This document shows positions 23,444-34,700 of a DNA stretch of 64,000 nt, piece by piece. Source of the stretch: Pseudeuparius sepicola (taxonomy: Eukaryota > Arthropoda > Insecta > Coleoptera > Anthribidae). The notes under the pieces are model-generated. The model searched no databases. It was not told the origin of the DNA and saw only the letters and a list, made by a program, of their open reading frames with translations. The position numbers and the translations under genes are program-made. The stretch spans positions 36,146,365 to 36,210,364 of the forward strand of contig OY987304.1 in NCBI GenBank assembly GCA_963920635.1, read 5' to 3'. How positions within the stretch are numbered: position 1 is the stretch's first letter; every line of letters begins with the position of its first letter.

Positions 23444-24369
23444 ATGACGTCATACTTTGGATGTTGGTACCTTAATTTAATAACCTGGTTTTTATTAGAA
23501 CCTCTAAGAACAGATTTTCAGTCTAGTATTTTATATTATCGTGATTTATACAATCCCAAGGGCAATTTTAGTCGAAAAAAAAAACGTTTCCAGTGCCAGT
23601 TGAATTGTTTGGGGTCGTTTCATGTTTACATTAAAATGTCAACGCGTAAACAGCTTCGGACACAGTATTTTTCTCTAGAAATCTAGCAAATTTCCGTGGG
23701 CACTTAAACCAATTAACGGGGTCCCTTTTTCATGATTTTCACCTGTTTTTAGCATTTTATACCATTGAAAGAAATCTAAATTATCATGCGGGTTGGGGGG
23801 GGGGGGTTTGACTGACAAACTAATATTAGCTGTCATCATTTTAGTTCATCTTTCTTTGCAACGTTACTAGGTAGACAAAATTTATACTCTCATATAATGT
23901 TTCTCGTGCTTCATCTTTATTCGACATCGTGCGAGCTCTCGACACTAATACACATGTCAAACGACTGAAAGAAAGTACTTTTTTCCGAGGAATTACGTCA
24001 CGTACATATTGCAAGCTAGAATATTTTCTATGGGTGTTAGGCTTTTTATTAGTTGCGAGTCTCGACATGTCCCGGCGTCGCGGATGCAAAAATACGCAGG
24101 CAGAGGTGGTAGCAAAAATCCATGCATGGCTGCGGCTAAAGGTCGACAGGGGGAAGTCATGGCTTAATTATGATTTAGGGTTTTTATTAGTTGCGAGTCG
24201 TGACATGTCGCGGCGTCGCGGCTGGGTCAACGGTCGGTGAAAGCCGGGCACCTTCGGCACCCCTCGCTGTCGGGGGTCTCGCGGCGGTTGGTCACGTTTT
24301 TGACCACGTTTTAGCTCCCATAAGAAATACATGGGGAAAGTGGGCTCGTAGCCCCATAGCTATACTACT
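23444..24369 (-). repeat. Polinton right terminal inverted repeat
   Basis: This is the reverse complement of 6919-7848 with only scattered differences. It ends ...CTATACTACT at 24369, directly followed by the target duplication AACAGA (24370-24375). Confidence 0.9.
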
Positions 24370-26036
24370 AACAGAGTTCACACAAAGTCTTATAGGTATC
24401 CTTATGCCTTAAAAAATGAAGTTCAAAGACAAATAAAAAAATGTTAGATGACGAAATCATTAGACCTTCTTCAAGTCCATGGTCTTCACCAATCTGGATT
24501 GTCCCCAAGAAATCGGATGCCTCCGGACAAAAAAAGTGGCGTATAGTAGTCGATTACAGGAAGATCAATGAAAAAACTATTGATGACCGATATCCAATTC
24601 CCAACATCAATGAAATTTTAGACAAGTTAGGCCGATGTACTTATTTTACTACCCTTGATCTAGCTTCCGGCTTTCACCAAATAGAGATGCACCCCCAAAG
24701 TATAGAAAAAACAGCTTTTAGTGTAGACAACGGTCATTACGAATATAATAGAATGCCATTTGGCCTAAAAAATGCGCCAGCCACATTTCAGCGTGTTATG
24801 GACGACATTCTAAGAGAACTCCAAGGAAAAGTTTGTTTAGTTTACATTGATGACATCATAATTTTTTCATCATCATTAGAAGAACATATTTCCAATCTCA
24901 AACTAGTTTTCAAATTACGTGAATACAATCTTAAGATACAATTAGATAAGTGTGAATTCCTCCGCAAGGAAGTAGAATTCTTAAGACATATAATAACACC
25001 AGGCGGAATCAAACCAAACATAAAAAAAATTCAGGCTATTCAAAAGTTTCCAATTCCTAAAACGGCAAAAGAAATAAAATCATTCCTAGGCTTAGTAGGT
25101 TATTATCGAAAATTTATAAAAGACTTTGCAAAAATCACAAAACCTTTCACCAAATGTTTAAAAATGGGAGAAAAGGTCATTCACAATGAGTCTTTTATTA
25201 ATGCTTTCGAGTTGCGCAAAAATATACTCACGAATGACCCAATTTTACAATATCCAGATTTTTCTAAGCCATTTAACTTGACGACAGACGCCTCAAACTA
25301 CGCTATAGGTGCAGTATTATCGCAAGGTACTGTAGGCCAAGATCTTCCAGTGGCATATGCTTCTCGTACACTTAATCCCGCAGAATGCAACTATTCAACT
25401 ATCGAAAAGGAATTGTTAGCAATTGTCTGGGCCACAAATTACTTTAGACCTTACCTGTTTGGACACAAATTTAAAATCATCACTGACCACAAACCTCTTC
25501 AATGGCTATTTTCCCTTAAAGATCCCAGTTCACGTCTCGTTCGTTGGAGACTCAAACTTGAGGAATATCAATACGAAATAGTATATAAAAAAGGAAAATC
25601 AAATACCAACGCGGATGCACTCTCTCGAGTAGAAATAAATGCACTAGAAAATTCTTTAGAAAACGAATCAATAATAGCCAATTTAGGTGATTCAGATGAC
25701 GAAATTATTACCTTTTTAGAAAATTTAGATGAAGGAAACCTTCCGGAAATCTCAAGCGAAGATGTAAATGAAATTTTAGGAATTACCCCTAATGAAAAAC
25801 CTGTTGAAAAACCAAAAATTAATATTATTTCCGATATACTTATTAGACCGGCATTCAATGTCCAAGAAAACGCTCCGAGAAATAATATAAACGAAACTGT
25901 CCATACAGCAGTCGAAGATCCTGTTTTACTAATGCCAATAACAGAAAAATCGGCAAACTCATACAAAAATCAAATAATAGTTTCTTCTAACAACAAGACA
26001 CAACATAAATATGTAAATTCGAAACAAACCATTTAA
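24370..26036 (+). pseudogene. Pol middle part: reverse transcriptase and RNase H of the errantivirus-like element
   Basis: This continues Pol after the Polinton. The first 21 codons are in phase with the upstream half. Then the A run at 24436-24441 is one base short and shifts the frame, and from there the frame is open to 26036. RT landmarks: [49 protein letters not shown] and the catalytic YIDD (about 24842-24853). The connection has [12 protein letters not shown]. RNase H shows [25 protein letters not shown] and [10 protein letters not shown], and [12 protein letters not shown] closes the domain. An acidic tail follows before the frame ends. A further shift near 26.01-26.03 kb leads into the integrase frame. 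Confidence 0.92.
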
Positions 26037-27349
26037 CGAAAATAAACGATTAACGGTATCTTTACCTCTCCAAAATTTCGAAAGTGAAACAATAGCTTTT
26101 ATAAAAGAATACGTAGAAGATAAAAAAGTGTACTGTGTATATTTTAAAACTCCTAATATAATCACAGAATTTTGCAACATTATCCAAAAGACATTCCAAA
26201 ATTCTTCTTTTAAACTAATACAAAGTTCAACCTATTTAGAAGATATTTATACTTTTGACGAACAACAAGAAAAACTAAAATATTATCATGAAGGTAAAGT
26301 TTGCCACAGAGGTATCAATGAAATGGAAAATTCCCTAAAACGAAGATATTACTGGCCAAAACAAAAAACTGATATAGAAAAATACGTAAATAATTGTGAA
26401 ATTTGTCAGTTAGCTAAATACGACAGAAAACCCGCAGAAATAAAATTTAATTTGACGCCCACTAGTACCAAACCTTTTGAAGTCATACATGTTGACACTT
26501 TCCAAATAGAAAACAATAAATTTTTAACAATAATAGATTCATTCTCTCGTTATGCACAAGCATACAAAATAAGTGGAGCTTCAGCTATAAACACCATTGA
26601 TTGTTTCTTACAATTCGCAACACATCATGGTCTACCAAGAACCATTGTATCTGACAACGGATCAGAATTTAATAATACAACCGTAAAAGATTTTGTAAAA
26701 CTTCACAAAATTAATATTCATTTTATTACTCCTAATAATTCTAATAGCAACAGTTTAGTTGAACGTTTACACTCTACATTAATTGAACACATAAGATGTT
26801 TAAGATTAACTGATAAAGACAGTCGAATCAATAAACTCATGCTCTACGCAATTTTGGCATATAATAATACAGTTCATTCAGTAACAAAACAAACTCCATA
26901 GAACATTGTTAGTGGACATACTGATAGTTTTGACGCTTTCGATACTACTTCTGAAATAATTATAAATGAATATGTTAACGAACATAAAAATAGAACTACT
27001 TTATGACAAAATTCATGAAATCAATCAACCTACAAAGGAAAAAATCATTCAAAAAAGAAACCAGAATCGCGAAGATCCTATAGAATATAATGAAAATGAA
27101 TACGCTTACGAAAGAGTTCAAAACCGTTCAAAAATAAAACCCCGTTTTAAAAAAGGAATCGTTCAGAAAAACTTAGGTATAAAAGCGAAATTACCACGCA
27201 AAATAATTCACAAAAAGAATTTAAAAAGACCAAGAAAACTGACAGAAAAATCTTTATTACAGGACAGACATTCAGACAGACATGAGAAACCACCTGATGA
27301 TCCTGATATCCCTAATCCTGATATCCCAGGTCCAAGTACAGGAAATTAA
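26037..27349 (+). pseudogene. Pol C-terminal part: integrase of the errantivirus-like element
   Basis: This is the integrase, which joins element DNA to the host chromosome. An HHCC zinc domain is visible (CHRGINEMENS ... NNCEICQLAKY, about 26300-26430). The DDE core has Asp at 26494, Asp at 26653 (SDNGSEF) and Glu at 26761; the last two are separated by 35 residues, as in retroviral integrases. A TAG at 26899-26901 interrupts it after QTP, the same frame then runs to about 27005, and a frameshift near 26.97-27.00 kb moves the C-terminal tail (basic, with KIKPRFKKGIV) to the frame ending at 27349. The tail overlaps the start of env by 68 bases. Confidence 0.88.
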
Positions 27350-28970
27350 AATAACGGATTTGAAAGATTCACCTGGAATCTTACCTTTTAGATTAGGAAA
27401 TGCAAAGATCATAACTAGAAAACACACTTTTTTACATTATGTTCAAATTAAAGCCTTAAGTAACGAAATAAAAAATCTTAGATCGGTTCATAATGATTTA
27501 AACATTTCTATTTTTAAAGAGACACAATTTGTATTTTCTTCTAGCTTACGAAATAACTATGATAGTCTTAAACCTTTAATCTTAGAAATAGAAAGTAAAT
27601 TTAATAACATAATATTAAGAAAAATATAAATAAACGCAGTAAACGCGGACTTTTTAATGCTATAGGAACGGTAAATAAATGGTTTACTGGATCGCTTGAT
27701 GCAAATGACGGTATTAGATACGACAACGCTATAAGAATACTTGAGAAAAATCAACAGAAAATTGTATCAGAAGTAAACACACAAATTTCCTTATTCAAAA
27801 AATTAATTGATCACTACGGAACCTCAATTGAAACTATAATTGATAATCAACGAAAAATTTCTGAATATTTAGAACGTTACCATGAATTAATAAAAAGAGA
27901 AACTGATATATTCTATAAATATACTGTATATTTAAGTATACTTAATCAAATTTTTATCAATGCTAATGTAATAATTACTTTCCTAGACAACTTGGAAAAT
28001 GCTATAACCTTTTCACGTTTACATACTATTCACCCTGATATATTGAATATCGACGACTTACAAGAGATATAAACGGACTTAAAAACACATTATTCAGAAA
28101 ACGAAATTATTAATATTAATTTTTATGATTGGTACACTGTAATTAAAACAAGTAGTTACATTTCAAAAAATCAAATTGTTTTTGCCCTAGATGTCCCTTT
28201 AGTTCATCCAGATAATTTTGATTATTATCATTTATATCCTTTACCTTCTTCCAAAAATACCATAATTATTCCTTCCAAACCCTACCAAACCTTCCAAACC
28301 TTCCAAACCCTACATGGCTCTTAGTACTACTAGCTACCAATATATGGAAAATTCCTGCGAAGAAATAAATGGAACTTATATTTGTCTACAAGAACGGTTA
28401 GAAGCAACTCCAAAAGAAGATTGCATAGCTGCACTAATTTCTGGCGAAGAACCAAGTTGTAACGTTATGGAAGTTCAAACTCACAGTCAAATAATTGAAA
28501 GAGTCAACGACGAATTTATTTAATTGTTAATTGTTGTCCCGAAAGAAGAATCGAAAATTAAATTGTTATGCAAAAACATGGAATATGCCATAATAAAGAC
28601 ACCGCATTTAATTTGGTTACCTACCGGATGCAGCATGGAAATTAATGGAATTTCTTATGGAAATAATAAATCAAACAGTAAAACCCATTCATTGGTATTG
28701 CCGGCGATTAAAATTGAAGAAAACATCAATACATTTGGCAAACTCCACATCAGGAACATATCACTGGACGATATCCATGCTCTTCGAAAACATATTAACT
28801 CTATTAGTCCTGTGGTCGTCGAAGAAGTTGCAAATACGTACACAACAAATTGGATTTTATGGATAACAATGGTAATGGTTCTCTTAATATTAATTGGATA
28901 TGGAATTTGGAAATATTGGAAGTTCCGAAAACCTAGAAAAGAAAAGGAAGAAAAAGCTACGGCTACTTAG
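27282..28970 (+). pseudogene. Env (F-type fusion glycoprotein-like) remnant of the errantivirus-like element
   Basis: This is an envelope gene remnant of the errantivirus type. The ATG at 27282 is followed by a hydrophobic signal-like stretch (LMILISLILISQ). A furin-type RSKR motif followed by GLFNAIG lies at 27635-27658. There is a long helical region, a Cys-rich part around 28340-28480 (CEEINGTYICLQ), and a C-terminal membrane anchor at about 28848-28915 followed by a basic tail. It is broken by a frameshift near 27620-27630, a TAA at 28070, a frameshift at about 28275-28312 caused by reiterated CCTTCCAAAC-like units, and a TAA at 28521-28523. It cannot make an intact protein as read. Confidence 0.85.
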
Positions 28971-28998
28971 ATCCTCTACACTCCCGAAGAAGCCTCTT

Positions 28999-29009
28999 AA
29001 GGATGGAGG
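28999..29009 (+). other. Polypurine tract
   Basis: AAGGATGGAGG lies directly before the 3' LTR. It is the expected primer site for second-strand synthesis and fixes the left edge of the LTR at 29010. Confidence 0.75.
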
Positions 29010-29215
29010 AGTTATCTAGGCAGAAATTCATGCATCATCAAGAAAACTGTAGAAGCTCCAGAACCGTCTCGTCTCCTGCAAACTCAGCAATTCGAAATCT
29101 TATATATTTATTGTATCACAAAGCGCGTTCAGATGAAGACCGATCTTTGTCAAAAGCTTTTCGAATAAAGTTTTTTAAAAGCCTACTGCTGTGGCCAATC
29201 ATTTAATTAATTATA
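29010..29215 (+). repeat. 3' LTR of the errantivirus-like element
   Basis: This matches 4012-4240, with four substitutions in the first 197 bases and a shorter AT tail. AATAAA is at 29164-29169. LINE sequence resumes at about 29216-29219. Confidence 0.85.
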
Positions 29216-29940
29216 TATTATGTAAGAATATTTCAAGGAAAATCGGTGTGCTAGGTAGAGTGACAGTTTAAGTATGAGTAAAAATCTGTTGTCGGACTTC
29301 CATTGTCTTTATTTATTTCTAAGCACGACGTTTCGATCAGAACAAATCTCTGATCGTTTTCGAGTGAAAACTAAAATAAAGACAATGGAAGTCCAACAAC
29401 AGATTTTTACTCAACAATCTACCTTGTCTACAAACTTCAAACAACAGTTTAAGTATGTTTGGAAAAATAACTGTCTATAATGCTATTATACATTCTCATT
29501 TTACTTTTTGTAGCTCAGTGCTGTATATGATTTCACAAAACGATAAGCACCGATTGCAAGTGTTACAGAACAGAGCTATACTAGTACTATAGACATGTTA
29601 ATTGAGTTAGGTTGGATGAATGTTAAAAATTGAAGTTTAGGTGCTTAATATTTTTATCCACAAAATTAATTTAAATTTATGTCCACATTATTATAAAAAC
29701 TACATGACAAAATTTGAAGATGTTCGTAACTACTAGGTACACAGAAAAAAAAAGGGAACTATATGTTAGTTCAAAAGAATTTTAAATTGTCCCCAAATTC
29801 GATTTTTTCAAGGGTTTATTGGAGTATAATAAAATTGGTAGTGAAATAAGGATCATAAAATATATACATAAGTTTAAGATAAGCTTAAAAAATTATATTT
29901 TGTCAAAAATCAAAAATTTTAATTCTTTATAATAATAATT
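29216..29940 (+). pseudogene. Jockey-like LINE ORF2 remnant, 3' part
   Basis: This continues the LINE interrupted at 4011. It reads KIGVLGRV, then after a small insert (29277-29443) KITVYNAIIHSHFTFCSSVL and LQVLQNRAILVL. Further scraps such as LNIFIHKINLNLCPHYY match the C-terminal domain downstream of the RT in Jockey-group LINEs. Stops and shifts are frequent. The LINE probably ends in the A/T-rich sequence just before the TA-flanked element at 29950. Confidence 0.75.
29277..29443. mobile_element. 167-bp insertion with 14-bp target duplication
   Basis: Flanked by ACAGTTTAAGTATG at 29263-29276 and 29444-29457. Its ends form an inverted repeat (AGTAAAAATCTGTTGT against its complement) covering about 35 bases. 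The core holds CGTTTCGATCAGAAC and its near complement. The long duplication suggests retroposition rather than a cut-and-paste transposon. Family unknown. Confidence 0.75.
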
Positions 29941-29949
29941 CTATGTATA

Positions 29950-31783
29950 CAGGGTGGCCCACCACGAACTGCATCGATCTATATATGGAAAACTAAAAGT
30001 AGGAAAATTCTGAAAATTTGGCACCTCACCAACGCCGATGGGCGCTGCTCAACTGAAATATTTTGGTGAATCTGGCACTTCCGGTTATACCGGAAGTTGA
30101 TATCAACTTTCTTATTTCAAATGGAACACCCTATATATTATTACATTTTTGGATTCTAGGCATCATTTTGGAACAAAAACATGCAACATGTCCTATGTCT
30201 AAATCCAACCGTTTTTGAGATATTTGCATTTTTCCGAAAAAAATGACAGGTGCAGACCTAAAGTCAATTAGCAATTTATACGAGAAAACCGCGAAATTTC
30301 AAAACGAATTTTTGGCATCGTGTAACAGAAGCCCTGACCTAGTGACCTCTGCTTATACAGGGTGTTCACAAAATAGGAATAAAAATTACATTCAAAATGT
30401 GCTTATATCTCGAAATTTTCAAATGGAAACCCGCATTTTTTTTAATGCGATCTTATTCACCACTAAAAAAAATGACAACTTTGTGTAAGGTTTCCTATAC
30501 CTAAATGCCGTAATTTTCGATTAATTTACGAAAAACCCACTTTCCGTCCATAAAATGCGGGGTTTGTTTAACGCTTGGAAAATCATATTAGCCGTGGACG
30601 TTGAAAAGACAATCACGGCTGAGGAAATGTCACTTGGTTTATAAATTATTGTCAACTGTTTAGACGTTCAAGGAAGACAATTTGAACATTTATTAAATTA
30701 ACACGAACAAGAGGAAGGTTTCTTCTCTAGTCTCTGCTTGCCTTTAACACTGTATTTTTGCTTTGATACATCCTTAGTGTTTAAAACTTTGTTACTTCTT
30801 TAACTATTAGTCTCTTAGTGTTTTAATGTAGTGTAATTTAAGCCAGTAACAATAGGCTTATTTTTAAGTGATTTTTCTCTGACACGTCCATATAGTTTAA
30901 AATTTTGTACTTGTGTTTGGCGATGGTTTTGTTTTTGTGCAGAGCGAGCACCAAATGTATCGCACGTTCTTGATATTACTTTATGTTGCATTCTCTGTAG
31001 ATAATAAACAAATTTAAATAATCTTCGTTTGTGTAATTTAAGCGCGCCGGCATTATTGTTGACAATAATTTATAAACCAAGTGACATATCCTCAGCCGTG
31101 ATTGTCTTTTCAACGTCCACGGCTAATATGATTTTCCAAGCGTTAAACAAACCCCGCATTTTATGGACGAAAAGTGGGTTTTTCGTAAATTAATCGAAAA
31201 TTACGGCATTTAGGTATAGGAAACCTTACACAAAGTTGTCATTATTTTTAGTGGTGAATAAGATCGCATTAAAAAAAATGGGGGTTTCCATTTGAAAATT
31301 TCGAGATTTACGCACATTTTGAATGTAATTTTTATTCATATTTTGTGAACACCCTGTATAAGAACGGATTTATTTCTCAGCAGAGGTCACTAGGTCAGGG
31401 CTTCTGTTACACGATGCCAAAAATTCGTTTTGAAATTTCGCGGTTTCCTCGTATAAATTGCTAATTGACTTTAGGTCTGCACCTGTCATTTTTTTTCGGA
31501 AAAATGCAAATATCTCAAAAACGGTTGGATTTAGACATAGGACATGTTGCATGTTTTTGTTCCAAAATGATGCCTAGAATCCAAAAATGCAATAATATAC
31601 AGGGTGTTCCATTTTAAATAAGAAAGTTGATATCGACGTCCGGTATAACCGGAAGTGCCAGATTCACAAAAATATTTTATTTGAGCAGCGCTTATCGGCA
31701 TTGGTGAGGTACCAAATTTTCAGAATTTTCCTACTTTTAGTTTTCCATATCTAGATCGATGCAGTTCGTGGTGGGCCACCCTG
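29950..31783. mobile_element. Fold-back/MITE-like element with CAGGGTGGCCC ends
   Basis: 1,834 bp flanked by TA on both sides (29948-29949 and 31784-31785), with arms of roughly 0.4 kb that pair with each other. It contains a second element of the same style, so its loop is largely a later insertion. No transposase is visible. TA duplications and CAGGGTG ends are common in non-autonomous insect DNA transposons; the superfamily is not certain. Confidence 0.8.
30358..31356. mobile_element. Nested fold-back element with CAGGGTGTTCAC ends
   Basis: 999 bp, TA-flanked (30356-30357 and 31357-31358), inserted in the loop side of the larger element. Its own arms (about 30358-30660 and 31060-31356) are inverted copies around a loop of about 400 bases. 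The left arm of the outer element lacks about 18 bases present on the right next to this insertion, so a small deletion occurred there. Confidence 0.75.
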
Positions 31784-31785
31784 TA

Positions 31786-34700
31786 TTGAATAGCAATAGA
31801 TAAATAAATTTGATTAATATCATTATTATTAATGTAAATAGATCCCCACTTTTGATTTAGTATTTAATTTCTGCTCAATATTTCCTTTCCGGTTGCACAT
31901 TACAATACATGTTCGTATTCGTTTCAAGGATAATTTTTATCAATTTTCTAAGATGAATTAATTTGTTTCTCGGCCTCAATGAGCACATACTAACAGAAAA
32001 TTGTAGGAACTGTAGACTTAGAAGCGCAAAACGAACAACTAAATAAAATAATTTTTACACAATAGTTTAGTTAAGATAAATATCTAATCACTTTTGGATA
32101 TTGAACTTATTGAACTTTGAATATTGGCTATACAAAATAGTATCTGTTGTTTCTGTGAAGAAGATGTTTGACACTCCAGAGCCCTTTAGATTTTTTTGTG
32201 ATTTTGTATTATTTTTTGTACTTAGCGGGAGCCATTTTTAAAGCAGGCATTTAATATATATAAATAATAATGCCCAAACTCTCATCTTTCACCGCTTTAT
32301 AAAAGAAGTGTCTGCTGGCAGAAATTACAATTTATAATAAAGCTTGCCAGCTTGTCTAAAGTACTAAGAAGATACTACCCTATGAATTATTTAACTCTGA
32401 GGTTAGCAAACTTTGGAGAAAGTTATTACAGTGTTGATGAATATGTGTCAAAAATTTATTTGATACATAGGCGAATTATACAAATTATATAGATTTAATA
32501 CATAATGATAATTTTTGGAATTTGTGAACTCCGTTACCTACATGCAGTTGTGGGGAAACTTTAATTTGTTTCAAGATCATTGAAATCGGAGGGGGGTGGC
32601 AGTTTTGTGTAGAAAATTCTGTAGACATAGAGAATCTTACTTTCATTGGTTTTGCAAAGAATAAGGCTAAAGAAAACTGGTTAACTTGTAATTTTTTGTA
32701 ACATGAAAAGTATTTTTATTATTTTTTAATAAAGTAGTCTTCGTCGCAGCCACTTCCGCATACCGCCGTAAATGAGTTAAACTTATGACCTTTAGTTTTC
32801 AATCAATTATACGTTTTCAAAAACAACTAGGTACAGATTTCATTTAAAATACCAAGTAGGCATTTGTGACATCATCAGAGCCATCTATTGTCCGACGTTG
32901 CCGACATGTTGATATTAGTGGTTTTAGTGTTTTACCTAAGGGATTTATACAGTTTTACTGCAATAAAATAAGACTTGCCGCAATTGCCTTCCTGTTTAAC
33001 AGGATAATAGAATGTAATTTTGCATTATTTGAACTATAATAAAGTAGAAAATGTATTTTAGATCAGAAAGCCCTATTAAGTTAATGATGAAAAGTAGATC
33101 AAAACAGATAGATACTCTAAAATGCAAAAAGACAAAGGGAATTAAATAAAAGTGTCTATGAGGATACACATAGCAATTTAAATAACTATATTTATATTTT
33201 GTTTTTAAATATTTTGTCGGAGCTCTATGCGAGAACTATAATATTCTTGAAGGTCTTAATCTTCATGATTATAGTTGATTACATTCTTGAACAGCTCAAT
33301 AATAGATTCAGCTGTATAATGCGTACTGTTCAAAACATTCAAGCAGAAAATGTTTCTAAAACAGTTAGTGTCAAATATTATGATATATTTATTTTTTAAG
33401 CTAAGTTCGTCTATCAAATTGATTTAAATTAATTAAATTATTTTATAAAAATATTTAATATTTATATAATTATTTTTAAAAAATGTTTAATATTTATATA
33501 ATGTCGTTTTGGCACATTTTAGAGAAAATGTAGAGCAGTTGATTCCTGTTATTTTTCTAGGGCATACAGGATCACAGATTTTTTGGATTTGAACAATAAT
33601 TGACAAACTATGGTAAATAGAAAAATCGATGTTAGTGGTCAAGAAGTTAGCTAGATGAAAACTAGAGACATTAAAATAAGTAACGAAAATCATTCTCCAT
33701 TGATGGGAGATTATAGGGAATTAAAAATATAAAAAAAAGTTTAAAAAGGCAGACTCCAAATAAGATGAACAGTTGTAAACTGAAAATTCTGATAGATAAT
33801 GTAGATGTAAACTTAAATAAGGGGTATTTGAAAAAGATCAAAGACTATTTCATTATTTTTTTATAAAGGAATCCAAGTACCGCAACAAATGAATTAAAAG
33901 GATACAGGATACAAGATAAAGGATTATTACCTACTAAAACTAAGTCAAAAATAATTTTTTTCCATTGAAAATTTGCTGCAATATTTAACAACATATTACT
34001 TATTTAAAAATCTCATCATTGAAAGCCCCTTAAAAAAACAGTAATTTTTGCAGTGGATTACCTACTCGAAACGTTCTCCGTTTATCTTGGGTCGCCTTTG
34101 ATGCAATAAACGTAATAGCAACCTGTGTGTAACATAAAGATAAACCAAATTCGTTAGAAACAAACTGATTTTTGCTTATCCCCACCAAAAAATAATAAAT
34201 TTGGGCTATCCCCACCTAGGTCCAATATTAATAGAGGTGACGTGCCTTGCTCAAGTGATTTATCAATTGGCTGTGTGCCCACGTCGTCAAAAGTAGGAAA
34301 GGCGAGACAATCCAGTTGAGGCCACGCCCTCCACACAAAAGAATAGGACCCAAGACAAACTGAAAGCAATCCTGTATACTCCGCATAACGGCACGGCGCG
34401 ACTTCGGGTATACCCGGCGGTGCATTAGGGCGCAATTAAGCCTCTCGCACAGACGGGGTTGCATTTAATTGGGGGCTGATGCAGCCCCCTGCGACGATAA
34501 GGGGGTTAATTATCAGAGCCTGAGGCGGATTTTTGCGCTTACGCTTAGACGCCGGGGTTTAGCCTCCGAAATATGGCTTTATCTTAATGGCGGCGCAGCG
34601 GGAAATATGTAAAGTGTGTTGCATTAGGGTTTACGGCGAAGTAATGCGTGATTTCTTCATTTGCGCAATATCCTGGCGTCTTAGAAGCCGGCGAGTTATT

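Larger units (their letters stand above)
6919..24369 (+). mobile_element. Polinton/Maverick DNA transposon, 17,451 bp, decayed
   Basis: This is a large self-synthesising-type DNA transposon inserted in the errantivirus pol frame. It has near-identical terminal inverted repeats of about 0.93 kb starting AGTAGTATAGCTATGGGG. The 6-bp target duplication AACAGA is perfect (6913-6918 and 24370-24375). A protein-primed family B DNA polymerase is encoded at 16553-20346. AG termini, 6-bp duplications, long TIRs and 15-20 kb length are Polinton hallmarks. No retroviral-type integrase, FtsK/HerA-like ATPase, Ulp1-like protease or jelly-roll capsid gene is recognisable. The left 9 kb is repeats, so it is a full-size but gene-poor derivative. 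Homogeneous TIRs suggest a fairly recent insertion. Confidence 0.92.
4012..29215 (+). mobile_element. Errantivirus-like Ty3/gypsy LTR retrotransposon (endogenous insect retrovirus type), interrupted
   Basis: This is a gag-pol-env element of the Metaviridae/errantivirus type, inserted in the LINE and itself split by the Polinton at 6919-24369. Without that insert it is about 7.7 kb. The terminal repeats start AGTTATCTAGG and differ at 4 of about 197 aligned positions outside an AT-dinucleotide tail. A tRNA-Ser primer binding site follows the 5' LTR and a purine tract precedes the 3' LTR. The LINE sequence on both sides overlaps by ATT (AATT before, TATT after), consistent with a 4-bp target duplication with one change. 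Gag is open, but pol and env carry several frameshifts and stops, so this copy is not functional as read. In this family, env is related to the baculovirus F-type fusion protein. Confidence 0.9.

Noticed and set aside
29320..29360. Possible hammerhead-like stem with GATCGAAAC on the minus strand
   Set aside because: A long stem precedes CGAAAC, but no CTGATGA lies before it, so the catalytic core is missing.
34154..34464. Overlapping minus-strand frames in the GC-rich island
   Set aside because: Several frames are open at once because the block is GC-rich; no motif or codon preference supports any of them.
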